A stretch of DNA of 64,000 nt, taken from NCBI GenBank assembly GCA_963662155.1, contig OY759265.1, positions 40,883,405-40,947,404 on the forward strand. The letters run 5' to 3'. This DNA comes from Lamellibrachia columna (Eukaryota > Annelida > Polychaeta > Sabellida > Siboglinidae). Under the pieces are notes generated by a model. It did not search any database and was not told the origin of the DNA. It worked only from the letters and a program-made list of their open reading frames with translations. Position 1 is the first letter of the stretch. Each line of letters starts with the position of its first letter. This document shows positions 49,301-55,002 of the stretch, in pieces. Position numbers and translations under genes: made by a program.

Positions 49301-52189
49301 CAGTCGCCACTCCTCCCCAGCCTACTTTCTCCTCTGCTGCACCGTCTGTTGACAATCCCACCCACTACTCTGTCATCTGATGTCAATGTGTCACATGCGT
49401 TGTTGTTCGATCTAGCTTGTGTGTTTTTGTGCAAACTCAAGTAGAGTGTCTATGAAACGCACACACGGACATACTAGCTCTTTCCTGTGTGCTCTGCTTA
49501 AACAGTGTCTTCTGACTGGCTGCCTATGAAATTTTCAGATTTTTTTTGGCTAAAATACGATTATTTTGTTTGCTGAAATATGATTATTTTGTTTGCTGAA
49601 ATTTTATTATTTTGTTTGCTAAAATATGATTATTTTATTTGTTAAAATACAAATATTCTAGTCTTGCTATAAGCAGCACTGATGTTGTATGTGTGTACGT
49701 CACAAAATTATACGTAACGAAAAAATTAAGCTGGTGGCAAAAAATTTAATTTCTCCCTCCCGTATGTTATGACATCCATGAAGTTTAGCATGGAAAATGT
49801 TCACCTAAGGCTTGAAAAAGGTGTTGTGAGGTGTTTGAACCATGTACATATGGAACCTGTGTCGTTACTTGAATATTGTTTGCATGAGTGTATGGGTGAG
49901 GTCATATCCAGGCAGCAAAGGTGGGTAGAGACACCAGCAATGTTCTTTGTGAAAGTGGCACCTTTAGCATAGTGGTATATATCAAGCAGTACATAGTAGG
50001 TATCCATGAGGTTTTCTTTCATCTTTTCTTTATAATACTGTAGATGCCCCGAGTATCGAGGAATAAACTACATGAGTCATGGTGTAGGTATATTTTGTCG
50101 CTAAACGTAAGAATTGCACTAAACTTCTTATACATTTTATTGTGACTTGGGCTTCTAGGTGATTCTTTTCATATAAAAGTGTAATATATATATATATATA
50201 TATATATTGCATCAAATTGAGCACCTATGGAACCGTATACTTTTGAGGAAAAACATGACTTAATTAGATGATATTCTTCTCATAAGTATATATTATATGT
50301 TTGTGGTTTAAAGGGAAATTGTAATCAATCAAACACTGATAGCATTTATTAACTGATACATCAACTCATAGGAAAATATTTGTCTTCCATATTTCCCAAT
50401 AGTATGTCAGTGTATCCCACATGTTTTTATAGATGCTCAGAAATATGAGTTTGTTTTTCTTCATATGGTTTGTACTATTTTAACCCTTGTACACAAACTC
50501 TTATTTTTGTGTAAAGCGACTAGAAAATAAAATACTTCAGGTGAGAATAATTCTGCAACGTAGACCAGTGTACATAACACTACTGAATAAACTGATAGCA
50601 GTTATTTAGCAGCACACGTCCTTATAAGGAGTGTTGTAGTTGGTTCGATTTTCTGTCAGATAATGGCAGGATGTTACACAATTATTAGTGTTTTTCATGC
50701 CTCAAAGAAGGTGGATAAGGGTTGGTGTTCAGTGGAATAACATATACAAGCATTGGTTGTGATGCTTTGCAAAGAGGACCATGAATTATGCTGGTGGTGT
50801 CTTAATTCTAAGCAGAACGGTCTCTTGGGAAATCTTCTTGTATACGAACTAACACGGAGCAGCTCAGCTGATCAGTGTATGGCTGTATATTCTGAATACC
50901 GTAAACCTCAGAAATGGTGAACACCAAAACAAGTGTGTATAAATACTTGCAGTAATCAGATGCTCTGTTCATTCCTTAGTTTGTGGTTAATTAACGGTCT
51001 GTTGATGGTGTAGGTGATATTAGTTTGTATGTTAAACGGTGCACGTATGATCCGTGTCATTTATACCGATAGAATTGCCATCTTCAATGTTATTTGTTGT
51101 AGGTGTCTTGTAAAAATATGTGGGTGCTGGTGCATAATACTATGATGTGTGTATATAGGCAGTGCCAGAGAGAATGGAATGTTTCATTGTTTTTAAGTGT
51201 AATCAAACGGCAATAATCCTCTGTATGTTGCTTCTTGGTGGATCTTGAATAGCTTTGTGACTTCCACAGCAATGCACCTCTTTCTTATCATACACAGCAA
51301 AGTAGCTGTGGGTAATTACTTGTATGAAATGTATCAGTACTTGACACGCACTGGTCACGGTTAGAACATCAGTCACTAGGTCATTTGTTTTGTAATGTAA
51401 TGGTGTTTCTGGTGAAAAGAATACACACACACATAATGTAAAGACTACAGTCCAGTTGCCTACAGTATCTGCTGGCTAAGATAATATGTGTGGTTCTGCT
51501 ATAAACTGTTGTTTCACTGCTCAATTTGCAAAAACTTGGTCTATGTTGGTGATTGGCTTGAGGTAATTGGTGGGCGTGTAATGTTTGAAGCAGTGAGGTC
51601 ACTGAAATCAGGGTGTGCGCAGAGTCTCAAGTTGTACCTTCCATTTTCAGGCATTGAAAAGGTATAACATTTTCATAGAAAGATCTTAAAATCTAGGCCA
51701 TAGGGCTATATTTTGACAAAAGTGGAATTGCTGAGCGATATGCTTCTTATGTCAAAAGATTTAGTTTTGATCATCAAGTAAATAAATGGCTCCAAGATGG
51801 TGTTTGAAAAAAATTTCATTGTTATTTTGTATTGAATTCACCATGGAAAACGTATTAGATTGTTGTTAAATCGTATTTGCCTTAATTCTGATTTGTCAAA
51901 ATCTGTACACACTCTAAAAGGGAATCGTGGTTGTTTGGTGGTTGTGATTGGATCCAGGAGAGGAATGGTGTTTGTGAGAGGAAAGTGGTGCGACTTGTTT
52001 TTGAGAAACAACCAGGTCGTAGAAGTGGCTGAGAAATGAGTTGTTCTCTCAACTGTACTCGGCTCTGCTTTCTCTTTCAGACACACCTATAGCTTGTCCT
52101 CTCCCCATACAGCATCTGTGTCTACATCCGCAAGTCCTTGTGTCATCAAAGATCCAGCCAGCACAAAACACATCAGTGACAATCATTAG
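1..52189 (+). CDS. PIP5K1: Type I phosphatidylinositol 4-phosphate 5-kinase, multi-exon gene, 5' end outside window
   Basis: The enzyme phosphorylates PI4P on the 5-hydroxyl to make PI(4,5)P2 at the plasma membrane and related membranes. Exons with matching splice phases encode, in order: the pre-kinase segment ([13 protein letters not shown]), AIQLGI, FFPSEGS at a splice junction, [16 protein letters not shown], the glycine-rich [10 protein letters not shown] loop, ATP-binding Lys in [24 protein letters not shown], catalytic [23 protein letters not shown] and the loop [10 protein letters not shown]. The Glu of KKLEH in the activation region is the residue known to favour PI4P in type I enzymes (Ala in type II), so this is type I. 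The tail contains RPDLLP, as in vertebrate paralogues, then Ser/Thr-rich sequence. The start codon lies before the window. Which of the three vertebrate paralogues is closest cannot be decided; an invertebrate would normally have one pre-duplication gene. The exons are listed separately. Confidence 0.96.
613..765. repeat. Compound microsatellite (TGCG)n-(TG)n-(TA)n-(CA)n
   Basis: About 17 TGCG units are followed by TG, then TA, then CA dinucleotides. The TG and CA blocks on either side of the TA block are mutually complementary and can fold back. Confidence 0.95.
2110..2500. repeat. CA/TG-rich region with long inverted repeat
   Basis: Dense alternating CA/TG/CATG sequence. An imperfect inverted repeat of about 30 bp (core ACCAATTACATACAAACTG) occurs at 2320-2350 and, reversed, at 2456-2490. 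The loop is about 105 nt and itself contains CATG palindromes. Confidence 0.8.
2976..3106 (+). CDS. PIP5K1: PIP5K alternative exon, copy A
   Basis: A 131-nt exon between acceptor gtgtctgtag and donor gtaagc. It starts in phase 0 and leaves two bases (ag), which join the first base of exon 10684 to make the Ser of FFPSEGS. It reads [18 protein letters not shown], then [17 protein letters not shown] and IMESLFFP. It aligns without gaps to the exon 46 nt downstream (24 of 43 whole codons identical) and to vertebrate PIP5K1. There is no internal stop, and both splice sites are near consensus. It is the more divergent copy: AIQLGI has become CIQTGI. It is probably a mutually exclusive alternative; a decayed duplicate is less likely because the frame and splice sites are intact. 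Confidence 0.8.
3153..3283 (+). CDS. PIP5K1: PIP5K alternative exon, copy B (canonical-like)
   Basis: A 131-nt exon between acceptor tttacacacgcag and donor gtaagc, with the same phases and length as the exon at 2976-3106. It reads [18 protein letters not shown], then [16 protein letters not shown] and TIVETVFFP. Vertebrate PIP5K1 has AIQLGI, SLSTKPERD and MQDF at these places, so this is the canonical-looking copy. Skipping it, or including both copies, would shift the frame. Confidence 0.93.
3284..4400 (+). other. PIP5K intron, unique-looking sequence
   Basis: Follows exon copy B. I see no exon, RNA gene or transposon end here. Confidence 0.6.
4431..4475. repeat. Short direct duplication
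   Basis: GGGTGTACATGACCTTGTGG occurs twice in tandem at the left flank of the relict gene region. Confidence 0.85.
5093..5996 (+). pseudogene. Decayed repeat-family gene (multi-copy invertebrate uncharacterised protein)
   Basis: Three plus-strand open segments (5172-5552, 5462-5665, 5808-5996) in shifting frames. They contain [30 protein letters not shown] and [17 protein letters not shown] followed by [15 protein letters not shown] recall this order (W-QY, then H..YA...LYL, then EL-PP-LF and K-S-L) from large families of uncharacterised, transposon-associated proteins in invertebrate genomes. At least two frameshifts and stops mark it as a relict inside a PIP5K intron. The name of its parent element is unknown to me. 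Confidence 0.5.
5997..9100 (+). other. PIP5K intron, AT-rich
   Basis: Nothing coding is seen. Around 8700-8775 there is AATTAA-rich sequence with TAAATTAACCTCACACAT, also present at 22440-22475 inside the hAT-like element, so a fragment of that family lies here. Confidence 0.55.
9150..9360. repeat. Degenerate TTGGTCC...TGATTT repeats
   Basis: Diverged units such as TAGTTGGTCCCCACTGATTT resemble the 36-bp minisatellite that starts at 9704. They may be its decayed edge. Confidence 0.4.
9704..10092. repeat. 36-bp minisatellite
   Basis: About 10.5 copies built on TTCATCCTTGTCTTTGGTCA followed by GTCCACAGTGATTTGG; one copy is shortened near 9800. Because 36 is divisible by 3 and the unit lacks stops, it is open in plus-strand frames and reads repeats of [12 protein letters not shown]. 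It lies in the intron before exon 10684, with no splice sites that would use it. Confidence 0.95.
10684..10801 (+). CDS. PIP5K1: PIP5K exon: N-lobe TPAHHY segment
   Basis: The acceptor is tgtatttcag and the donor gtacgt. The first base completes Ser of FFPSEGS. It then encodes 39 codons: [39 protein letters not shown], ending in phase 0. It is nearly identical to all type I PIP5Ks. Confidence 0.97.
11344..11496 (+). CDS. PIP5K1: PIP5K exon: glycine-rich loop and ATP-binding lysine
   Basis: Fifty-one codons in phase 0 between ctgttgcag and gtgagt. It contains [16 protein letters not shown] (nucleotide-binding loop), EEFIIKT (ATP-binding Lys) and [16 protein letters not shown], all diagnostic of the family. 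Confidence 0.97.
11497..14252 (+). other. PIP5K intron with local duplication
   Basis: Nothing coding recognised. Positions 11995-12135 and 12395-12535 are diverged direct copies of one another. A more GC-rich patch (about 12700-13800) has no recognisable gene. Confidence 0.6.
11995..12535. repeat. Diverged direct repeat, two copies about 400 bp apart
   Basis: Both copies share ATATCTGAAT, a run of A/T, then a GATCATAGTTTAC-like stretch and a C-rich run followed by AATGCAAGTA. Copies are at 11995-12135 and 12395-12535. Confidence 0.7.
14253..14312 (+). CDS. PIP5K1: PIP5K exon: [10 protein letters not shown]
   Basis: Twenty codons in phase 0 between cttgttgtag and gtaagt, reading [20 protein letters not shown]. 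Vertebrates have [16 protein letters not shown] followed by Y/F and C. Confidence 0.95.
14867..15651. repeat. 61-bp minisatellite with internal palindrome
   Basis: About 13 near-identical copies (GCTGTCAGGTTGTTGGGCTA, GATCTAGGCCACTATGGTCT, GTCGCATGGCATGTAGCTAGT). Each carries the palindrome CTAGATCTAG. Variants differ mainly at CATGT/CAGGT and TCGCA/TCACA. It fills half the intron before exon 15886. Confidence 0.97.
15700..15845 (+). mobile_element. LINE reverse transcriptase C-terminal remnant
   Basis: Plus-strand translation gives [20 protein letters not shown] then [14 protein letters not shown]. This matches the LHWLPI-x-x-RI-x-FK-x-L...LNG-x-AP-x-Y block at the end of CR1/L2-type LINE polymerases. 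It is a truncated fossil 40 bp upstream of a PIP5K exon. Confidence 0.65.
15886..16125 (+). CDS. PIP5K1: PIP5K exon: hinge and DLKGS segment
   Basis: Eighty codons in phase 0 between gctgctttcag and gtaaga. Motifs: [16 protein letters not shown] (hinge), [17 protein letters not shown] (conserved basic and catalytic-lobe motif), [29 protein letters not shown]. The exon follows directly after a minisatellite and a LINE remnant in the preceding intron. Confidence 0.97.
16385..16462 (+). CDS. PIP5K1: PIP5K exon: catalytic MDYSLL
   Basis: Twenty-six codons in phase 0 between tgttgtacag and gtaggt: [17 protein letters not shown] then [16 protein letters not shown] carries the catalytic Asp of the family. 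Confidence 0.96.
16615..18130. repeat. GACTTG-rich dispersed repeat, two diverged copies
   Basis: GAATTCAGAGAG followed by TGACT and GACTTGG motifs, ending AACAAGTCTGG, occurs at about 16615-16750 plus 17808-17850 (split by the TTAA element) and again at 17999-18117. Confidence 0.7.
16751..17803 (+). mobile_element. piggyBac-like DNA transposon, non-autonomous, TTAA-flanked
   Basis: TTAA (16747-16750) and TTAA (17804-17807) flank inverted ends CCATTTTAGTACGACA and CCATTTCAGTACTACA (the right end read on the minus strand). The 1053-bp interior has short plus-strand ORFs at 17008-17205 and 16985-17275. One has an acidic, Asp/Ser-rich stretch ([19 protein letters not shown]) like the N-terminus of piggyBac-type transposases; no catalytic domain remains. 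It split a GACTTGAGAC/TTAA/CTTGACTTG host repeat. Confidence 0.8.
18392..18515 (+). CDS. PIP5K1: PIP5K exon: Gly/Ser-rich linker
   Basis: 124 nt: 41 codons plus one base that joins exon 25555 to make Ser. The donor is gtaagt. The acceptor, gtcgtagaaccag, has a weak polypyrimidine tract. It encodes [16 protein letters not shown], then [18 protein letters not shown]. This is the variable, flexible insert after the MDYSLL segment; its composition is lineage-specific, so support comes from phase and position. Confidence 0.82.
20901..21395 (-). pseudogene. Transposase fragment of the THAP element
   Basis: After a plausible acceptor (gacattttcag), the minus strand is open for 159 codons. It begins [19 protein letters not shown] and includes [20 protein letters not shown] recognise no catalytic motif. 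Its position and strand suggest it is the second exon of the THAP-domain protein, with the rest deleted. Confidence 0.4.
21937..22258 (-). pseudogene. Decayed THAP zinc-finger exon
   Basis: The minus strand starts [18 protein letters not shown] (the C-x-x-x-C start of THAP domains), then [10 protein letters not shown], then CSLE in another frame, and KNTPAIFP (the AVPTIFP-like end) in the frame ending at 21937. A stop and frameshifts interrupt it. It is the N-terminal DNA-binding part of the transposase of the surrounding element. Confidence 0.6.
23303..24926. mobile_element. PIF/Harbinger-like element, nested in the hAT-like element
   Basis: Inverted ends GGGTACTGTTTCACTAAC and, on the minus strand, GGGGATGTATTCACTAAG. 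Both continue with ATGAGCTC or GAGCTCATAAG sequence. The 1.6-kb interior has one unrecognised 127-codon plus-strand ORF (23724-24107). TTCACTAA-type ends occur in Harbinger elements. I could not define a 3-bp target duplication. Confidence 0.5.
25171..25554 (+). other. End of outer transposon and PIP5K intron remainder
   Basis: Holds the right end of the outer element, a second GCCACCCCACCT-like motif near 25282 and plain AT-rich intron before exon 25555. Confidence 0.6.
25555..25663 (+). CDS. PIP5K1: PIP5K exon: YSTAMESIQ
   Basis: 109 nt between tgttgacag and gtaagt. The first two bases complete Ser. It encodes [20 protein letters not shown] then [15 protein letters not shown], and leaves two bases (cc) for Pro. 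YSTAMESIQ is a family hallmark. The exon lies 0.3 kb after the end of the nested-transposon block. Confidence 0.96.
26346..26478 (+). CDS. PIP5K1: PIP5K exon: GIIDILQ and type I specificity Glu
   Basis: 133 nt between ttgttgtag and gtacgt. The first base completes Pro, then 44 codons: [47 protein letters not shown] is the metal-binding Asp motif. The Glu of KKLEH distinguishes type I (PI4P-specific) from type II enzymes. Confidence 0.97.
26637..26724 (+). CDS. PIP5K1: PIP5K exon: end of kinase core
   Basis: 29 codons plus one base between attcttacag and gtaagt: [18 protein letters not shown] then [11 protein letters not shown]. It matches the vertebrate [15 protein letters not shown]. Vertebrates have Glu or Asp where this protein has Gln (FYAQRF). 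Confidence 0.96.
27507..27563 (+). CDS. PIP5K1: Candidate 57-nt cassette exon in PIP5K tail
   Basis: 57 nt between acceptor catgtctgcag and donor gtaaat. The phases (1 in, 1 out) match both neighbours, so it can be included or skipped without a frameshift. Inclusion adds 19 residues, [19 protein letters not shown]. It is GC-rich against an AT-rich intron and repeats the FKKI motif that ends the preceding exon. Skipping gives KKIPSSLKQSP, which matches vertebrate SSLKSSPSKK better, so inclusion is probably regulated. The weak polypyrimidine tract lowers confidence. Confidence 0.5.
27564..28846 (+). other. PIP5K intron, no gene seen
   Basis: AT-rich intron between the 57-nt cassette candidate and the 51-bp minisatellite. 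No exon with good splice sites or transposon end is seen. Confidence 0.6.
28847..29715. repeat. 51-bp minisatellite
   Basis: About 17 diverged copies of CCCTTCACAATAGCCCATGC, TCAGATCTCCCCTCAACCGT, AATCCCTGTTC. A run of minus-strand translations ([11 protein letters not shown]) arises because 51 is divisible by 3. It lies in the intron before exon 30285. Confidence 0.95.
30103..30225. repeat. Intronic duplicated segment, copy 1
   Basis: About 120 bp with AGTTCAAAACATGTTCATGA, ACTTGATAGCACCCATTA and GCTACTAAAGATCA. A diverged copy is at 33020-33140, just before the cassette exon. Confidence 0.75.
30285..30398 (+). CDS. PIP5K1: PIP5K exon: post-kinase basic tail
   Basis: Acceptor cattgtcttgtag; donor gtgtgt. 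Two bases complete Ser (or Ala if the cassette is used), then [37 protein letters not shown] and one leftover base. Vertebrate paralogues have LKSSPSKK or LKPSPSKK here, and a TYQ or TYE-like stretch follows. Confidence 0.9.
31156..31321 (+). CDS. PIP5K1: PIP5K exon: RPDLLP tail segment
   Basis: 166 nt between gatagcgacag and gtaata. It encodes [50 protein letters not shown] and RPSAP, and ends with two bases of an Arg codon. GRPDLLP followed by T, P and P residues is conserved in vertebrate PIP5K1C/1A tails. Confidence 0.9.
31398..32172. repeat. 28-bp minisatellite (GAATCAGGTTCATTGATATTG ACATCGT family)
   Basis: About 27 copies of GAATCAGGTTCATTGATATT plus GACATCGT, with CATGAATCATG variants and one shortened unit near 31970. 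Alternating ATCATGAAT and ATCGTGAAT forms suggest local gene conversion. It lies in the intron after exon 31321. Confidence 0.95.
32173..33019 (+). other. PIP5K intron with pseudo-exon
   Basis: At 32885-32970, TGATCATGTCCACAG followed by a GCAGTAATGGATGCAGTTGA stretch resembles the start of the exon at 33181 but lacks a donor. Otherwise nothing is seen. Confidence 0.5.
33020..33140. repeat. Intronic duplicated segment, copy 2
   Basis: Matches 30103-30225 (GAACTTGATAGCACCCATTA, GCTACTAAAGATCA). It ends about 40 bp upstream of the cassette exon at 33181. Confidence 0.75.
33181..33534 (+). CDS. PIP5K1: Candidate 354-nt cassette exon in PIP5K tail
   Basis: Open for 118 codons between acceptor atcatgtccacag and donor gtaacg. 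The entry and exit phases (2 and 2) equal those of the flanking exons 31321 and 41051, so it can be used or skipped in frame. Residues include [58 protein letters not shown] and [16 protein letters not shown] recognise no domain. The segment around [13 protein letters not shown] has an amphipathic helical pattern. An imperfect sequence relative lies at about 32885-32970, so the region may derive from a repeat. An independent gene is not excluded. Confidence 0.55.
33535..34479 (+). other. PIP5K intron, no gene seen
   Basis: No transposon end or conserved coding sequence recognised. Confidence 0.5.
34480..35470 (-). mobile_element. LINE (jockey/CR1-type) reverse transcriptase 3' half
   Basis: The minus strand reads [20 protein letters not shown] (polymerase FADD box), [31 protein letters not shown], then [19 protein letters not shown] and [14 protein letters not shown]. 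It ends with [13 protein letters not shown] after WNKLS-like sequence. Two frameshifts and missing 5' sequence make it a dead copy. It lies in the large PIP5K intron, opposite to the gene. Confidence 0.85.
35471..37198 (+). other. PIP5K intron with short tandem repeats
   Basis: Contains a roughly 30-bp repeat of TTGATTAGTCAATATTGGTTA (36330-36485, about 5 copies) and a 22-bp repeat GGGAGTGTGGACGGGTGATA TT (36780-36900, about 5 copies). No gene is seen. Confidence 0.75.
37199..38446 (+). mobile_element. Inverted-repeat DNA transposon in a TA microsatellite
   Basis: Left end GTGATGCGCCACGCCAAAAC plus CAGGCGCTTCTCG. The right end, read on the minus strand, is GTGATGCCACACGCCAAAAC plus CAGGCTTTTCTCG. 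Both ends abut (TA)n, consistent with a TA target. One plus-strand ORF (37757-37972, from Met of [17 protein letters not shown]) has no recognised domain. Upstream of it are an inverted CCAAT box (ATTGG, 37642) and a GCGCATGCGC site (37662-37671), which look like the element's own promoter. Superfamily undetermined. Confidence 0.7.
37589..39610 (+). repeat. Tandem duplication, two units of about 1012 and 1010 bp
   Basis: The 37589-38600 segment is repeated at 38601-39610. The copies look identical over the ORF and the right inverted repeat, and differ in length by one TA step in the (TA)n tract. The second unit carries a second right end of the transposon and a second ORF (38769-38984) but no left end. 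The duplication is recent or an assembly artefact. Confidence 0.9.
38447..38500. repeat. (TA)n microsatellite
   Basis: About 27 TA units abutting the right end of the inverted-repeat transposon. The counterpart at 39459-39510 is one unit shorter. Confidence 0.95.
39611..41050 (+). other. PIP5K intron, no gene seen
   Basis: AT-rich sequence up to exon 41051. Nothing recognised. Confidence 0.6.
41051..41235 (+). CDS. PIP5K1: PIP5K exon: Ser/Thr-rich tail
   Basis: 185 nt between tctctcttgcag and gtacgc. The first base completes Arg, then [61 protein letters not shown] and one leftover base. The composition is Ser/Thr/Pro-rich like other PIP5K tails, and both splice sites are strong. Confidence 0.85.
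41990..43269. mobile_element. Second copy of the outer TTAA-type element (empty-site allele)
   Basis: Homologous to 18830-19609 and 25160-25257. Shared stretches include GTGTATTTTTGACA, ACAAAACATAATGGCCATTT, GTTACGCCAGCCATCTGACA and GTTACTATGGAAACATCGTC, and it ends in TAGCCACCCCAGCTAC. It lacks the hAT-like insertion. The left end is unclear; a 0.4-kb stretch (42520-42930) is absent from the other copy, so another insertion is likely there. Confidence 0.75.
43270..43490 (-). mobile_element. Inverted left-end fragment of the same element
   Basis: Minus-strand TAGCTGGGATGGCTATTACA, TGCTTGTCTTGAATTGAGTA and TCTTCACAGATTGTAGTTGA match the left end of the copy at 18737. It sits head-on against the right end at 43269. 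Confidence 0.7.
43491..45075 (+). other. PIP5K intron with small tandem repeats
   Basis: Contains a 15-bp CACATGTTGTTATTT repeat (43875-43930) and three copies of a roughly 55-bp unit, GTCTGTGTGCATTCTACT ... GGTGGTTACATAAGTTCTTA (43998-44165). No gene is seen. Confidence 0.75.
45076..45251 (+). CDS. PIP5K1: PIP5K exon: Ser/Thr-rich tail
   Basis: 176 nt between gcttgccggcag and gtaagt. Two bases complete Asp, then [58 protein letters not shown], ending in phase 0. It is disordered-looking, with SPVKSP as a possible proline-directed phosphorylation site. Confidence 0.8.
45252..48040 (+). other. PIP5K intron, AT-rich
   Basis: Includes a (TA)n tract at 46226-46335 with inverted ATATTCATATA motifs before it. 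No coding sequence recognised. Confidence 0.65.
46156..46335. repeat. (TA)n tract with flanking fold-back
   Basis: About 45 TA units preceded by a palindromic ATTCATATAATATATATATA ... TTATATGAAT segment. Confidence 0.9.
48040..48926. repeat. 28-bp palindromic satellite array
   Basis: About 31 copies of CAACCAATGGTTGTTGAAAC plus AACCAAGG. Each unit contains the perfect inverted repeat GGTTGTT-GA-AACAACC and a second one, CAACC-AAT-GGTTG, so either strand can form strings of hairpins. The unit has no stop in any minus-strand frame and 28 is not divisible by 3, which explains minus-strand ORFs of up to 254 codons. Confidence 0.97.
48927..52080 (+). other. PIP5K intron before terminal exon
   Basis: Contains the GC-richer patch with the possible alternative last exon (49226-49430), a 23-bp repeat GCTGAAATATGATTATTTTG TTT (49545-49650, about 4.5 copies) and a short TA tract (50187-50210). 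Otherwise nothing is seen. Confidence 0.6.
49321..49380 (+). CDS. Possible alternative last PIP5K exon
   Basis: After the pyrimidine-rich acceptor cgccactcctccccag, phase 0 (the phase left by exon 45076) reads [19 protein letters not shown] and stops. SVI fits a class I PDZ-binding end (S/T-x-hydrophobic). The region 49226-49430 is more GC-rich than its surroundings and has a second strong acceptor (cgttgttttgcag, 49226), which in phase 0 would give QK and a stop. This is an inference from splice signals only. Confidence 0.25.
   Translation, partial: PTFSSAAPSVDNPTHYSVI
52081..52189 (+). CDS. PIP5K1: PIP5K terminal exon (two possible reading frames)
   Basis: The acceptor tctgctttctctttcag is the strongest in this region. 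If exons 41051 and 45076 are both included, it is entered in phase 0 and adds only THL before TAG (52090-52092), giving ...VVETTHL. If both are skipped (together 361 nt), it is entered in phase 2 and reads [18 protein letters not shown] then [17 protein letters not shown] before TAG (52187-52189). The Ser/Thr composition of the longer frame resembles the tail. Which ending is used cannot be settled from sequence. Confidence 0.6.
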
Positions 52190-55002
52190 TGGCAGATGTT
52201 ACATCTTGTCGTTTTAACACTTATGCATATTGTGTACAGTGCTGATGGCTTTTAGTAGTTATGATCTGCAGCACGAGGTGGAATATGTATTTATTAAGAT
52301 GTGGCATTATTTGAAGAGAAACGGGATGACAGAAATATAGCAATTCCAGTGTGGAATGCGATTTTAAAAGAGGCAAGCCATAAACTTGAAGCCTGTCCCA
52401 TTGTAGACTGTTGTTAAGTTAAATGTGCTGATATTGTCATGAAACAGTGGATAACACAAATTCCCCATATAGAAGTATACACTGATAAAATGTGGAAAGC
52501 TATGGTATACCATGCTTTGTCATGTATTGTGTATGGTATACCATTGTTTACCTGTTTCAAAGCATCATGATATAGTTTTTCATAATGGTTATTTTATTTT
52601 ATACCGAATGTTGGTTTGCCAAAAGTATATCATAAAGCCAACTGTTTGTGTGGATGCAATATGCAAAATTAATTTCTACAGACTGATTATGTTACCCCAA
52701 TTAGAAATGTCTGGTCAGCCTAAATGCCAGCGTAGACCCAGGCTAATATACGGTATACGGCCCCACAGAACACTTGATAACTTAGTATTTGTGCACGCAT
52801 GACATGCCAATATCTTGTGAAGCTAAACTGATCACATGTATGTACATAATTATATATACGTTCAATAACAGAAAATGCACCCATTTCATCGAAAACACCT
52901 GATTCGTGTCTACAAATATGCTTGCAACCGATGTTATGTTTACTCGCGGTACTAGTTCGGAACCATTCCATTCTGGAATGATATTGTACAAATAGATGTT
53001 GCGCTGTTCAAGAGCGCTGTGCCGACTCGTTGCCAAACAAGTATTATTTAGCAAAACTGAACATGGTGTGCAATCCCTATAGGCGTTCTCCAGATTGGTG
53101 TAGTCTTTGTATTTCCACAAGTTTGCATCTTCCTCTAGTACTTAGGTTCTTGTACATTATCCGGGACGTATTTATGCTACCTGAAGTGTAAGCTCATAGT
53201 GTAATTATTAAATGTGAAACGTGTCTTGTTGTTTGCATTCCGTCTGTTTGGAGGGAGATGGTGTTCATTGCAGGCAACGTACCCTGTCCAACGAATGACT
53301 GCTTTAACAGAGGCAGCATTGGTTGAATCTCTGCTGGACATTGGTATTGCTACAAAACATGTCAGGTGGTCAGAAGTCAGATTGTGAATACAGTTCACAT
53401 CTTGAAAAATGGACTTGATTATTGGAAGTATAAATCAACCACACACTTGTAAACTGTGTAATGTTTTCCAAGCAAGAAGTCAGACCATCGAAGGTATTGC
53501 AAGATTGTGTGGTTCTGCATACAAACTACTGACAAACCAGTTCAACGTTGACAAGTAACTGCAAGTACATATCAATTGGCCCATTGCTCTACCTACACAA
53601 ATACAATTTTCAATGTTGGTGCTTGCTGCGATAGATTAAAATGAAGACACTTGTAGAAAGCCTAACCCTAACTACTTTCACTAAGGCTAAATTAATGTAG
53701 CACCAGATACACAGGTACCTTGATTAATGAGCACCCAACACATACCAGTCTAAAATATAGCCTAGCATGGTCCATTTATGCAAGGTCGGCAATCAATCGA
53801 TTGTCAACATAATGCCAACCATTTGAAGTATGGCATGTCTAAGCAACGCCAACCAGCCAACTTGGTCCAGTGCGATATATATTATTGCTTTGACTGCAGA
53901 GTAAAGGTGGGTGTATTTTACATCTAGAACGCAAAAATTCGGTATCGTAAATGTCCTGTATTGTACTCGAAAATTATTGTCAAGTGGTCGGTAGTCAAAC
54001 GTGATCATTCAATGGAATGTCAAAAAGTTTCTTGTTCTTGCAAGGAACTTTGGGAGGAGCATACTTGTCGTTAATGACAAGTAGTCGCTTGAGCAAGTAC
54101 TGTTAGTGTGTTGGATTTGATGAAGAATAGAACTGAATTTACTATGATGGTTCGTAAACAAAACATTTTGTCATGTGCATGTGACCAGTCCAAGTAAATA
54201 TCTACATTCATTAATTTCTGTTGAAATATAAATTATTGCATTCATATTTACTGGGGTTCTGAAAATTGGCTTGACTCACATAGGCAACTAAAACCAAATT
54301 ACTGTGAGAAACAAAACATGCCTAATAAAATATTGTTGATTCTTCATTCTCGATGAAAGCAACTAACAACGTGTCATGGTATCTCAAAGTGCTTTATTAA
54401 CCACAATTCATCCATTCAATGTCAGAAATCAACATTTGTCATCACAGGATCCAGTCAGTAACAGCTCTGTACAAGTCGCCCCTCCAATCTCCAGTTCAGA
54501 ATCTGAGCAGATGCCATGTCACGGAATCTTGACAGGCTGCAACAGGATAAACATAATTGACAATCGTTTTTATTTGCCATCAACATGTATATGTAACCAA
54601 TGTGCACATGAAAGCATAAAATTAATTAACACCAAACTACTTTTTAAATACACACAGTTCATTGGATATTGCATCACTGTACATGAATAAAAACCAAGAA
54701 CTTTGTCACACACACCAAACTACAGCCCGTCTATGCCAAAAATATTCATACCTGGTGCATTGTATTTTTAATAACAGTTGCTGCTGGTAAGGAGTATTTT
54801 CTGCTGCCTCAATAATTTGCTAGATATTTTCAGAACAGGACCACGCATCGATGGAGATATGCGATTGTTCTGTGAACAGTTTGGACGATAACAAGGTATC
54901 CACTAGAGATACAAGGGACCATTTCACATAACCTTATGGTACAGCTGCTGCAAAATAGATACGTACAATATATAATTTACACAGTGATGCTGGTTGTTGC
55001 AT
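52190..55002. other. Convergent 3' region between PIP5K and COX7C
   Basis: Holds the 3' UTRs of both genes. AATAAA on the minus strand at 54569-54574 could serve COX7C. No strong single polyadenylation site for PIP5K could be chosen. The short ORFs on either strand show no family match. Confidence 0.5.
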
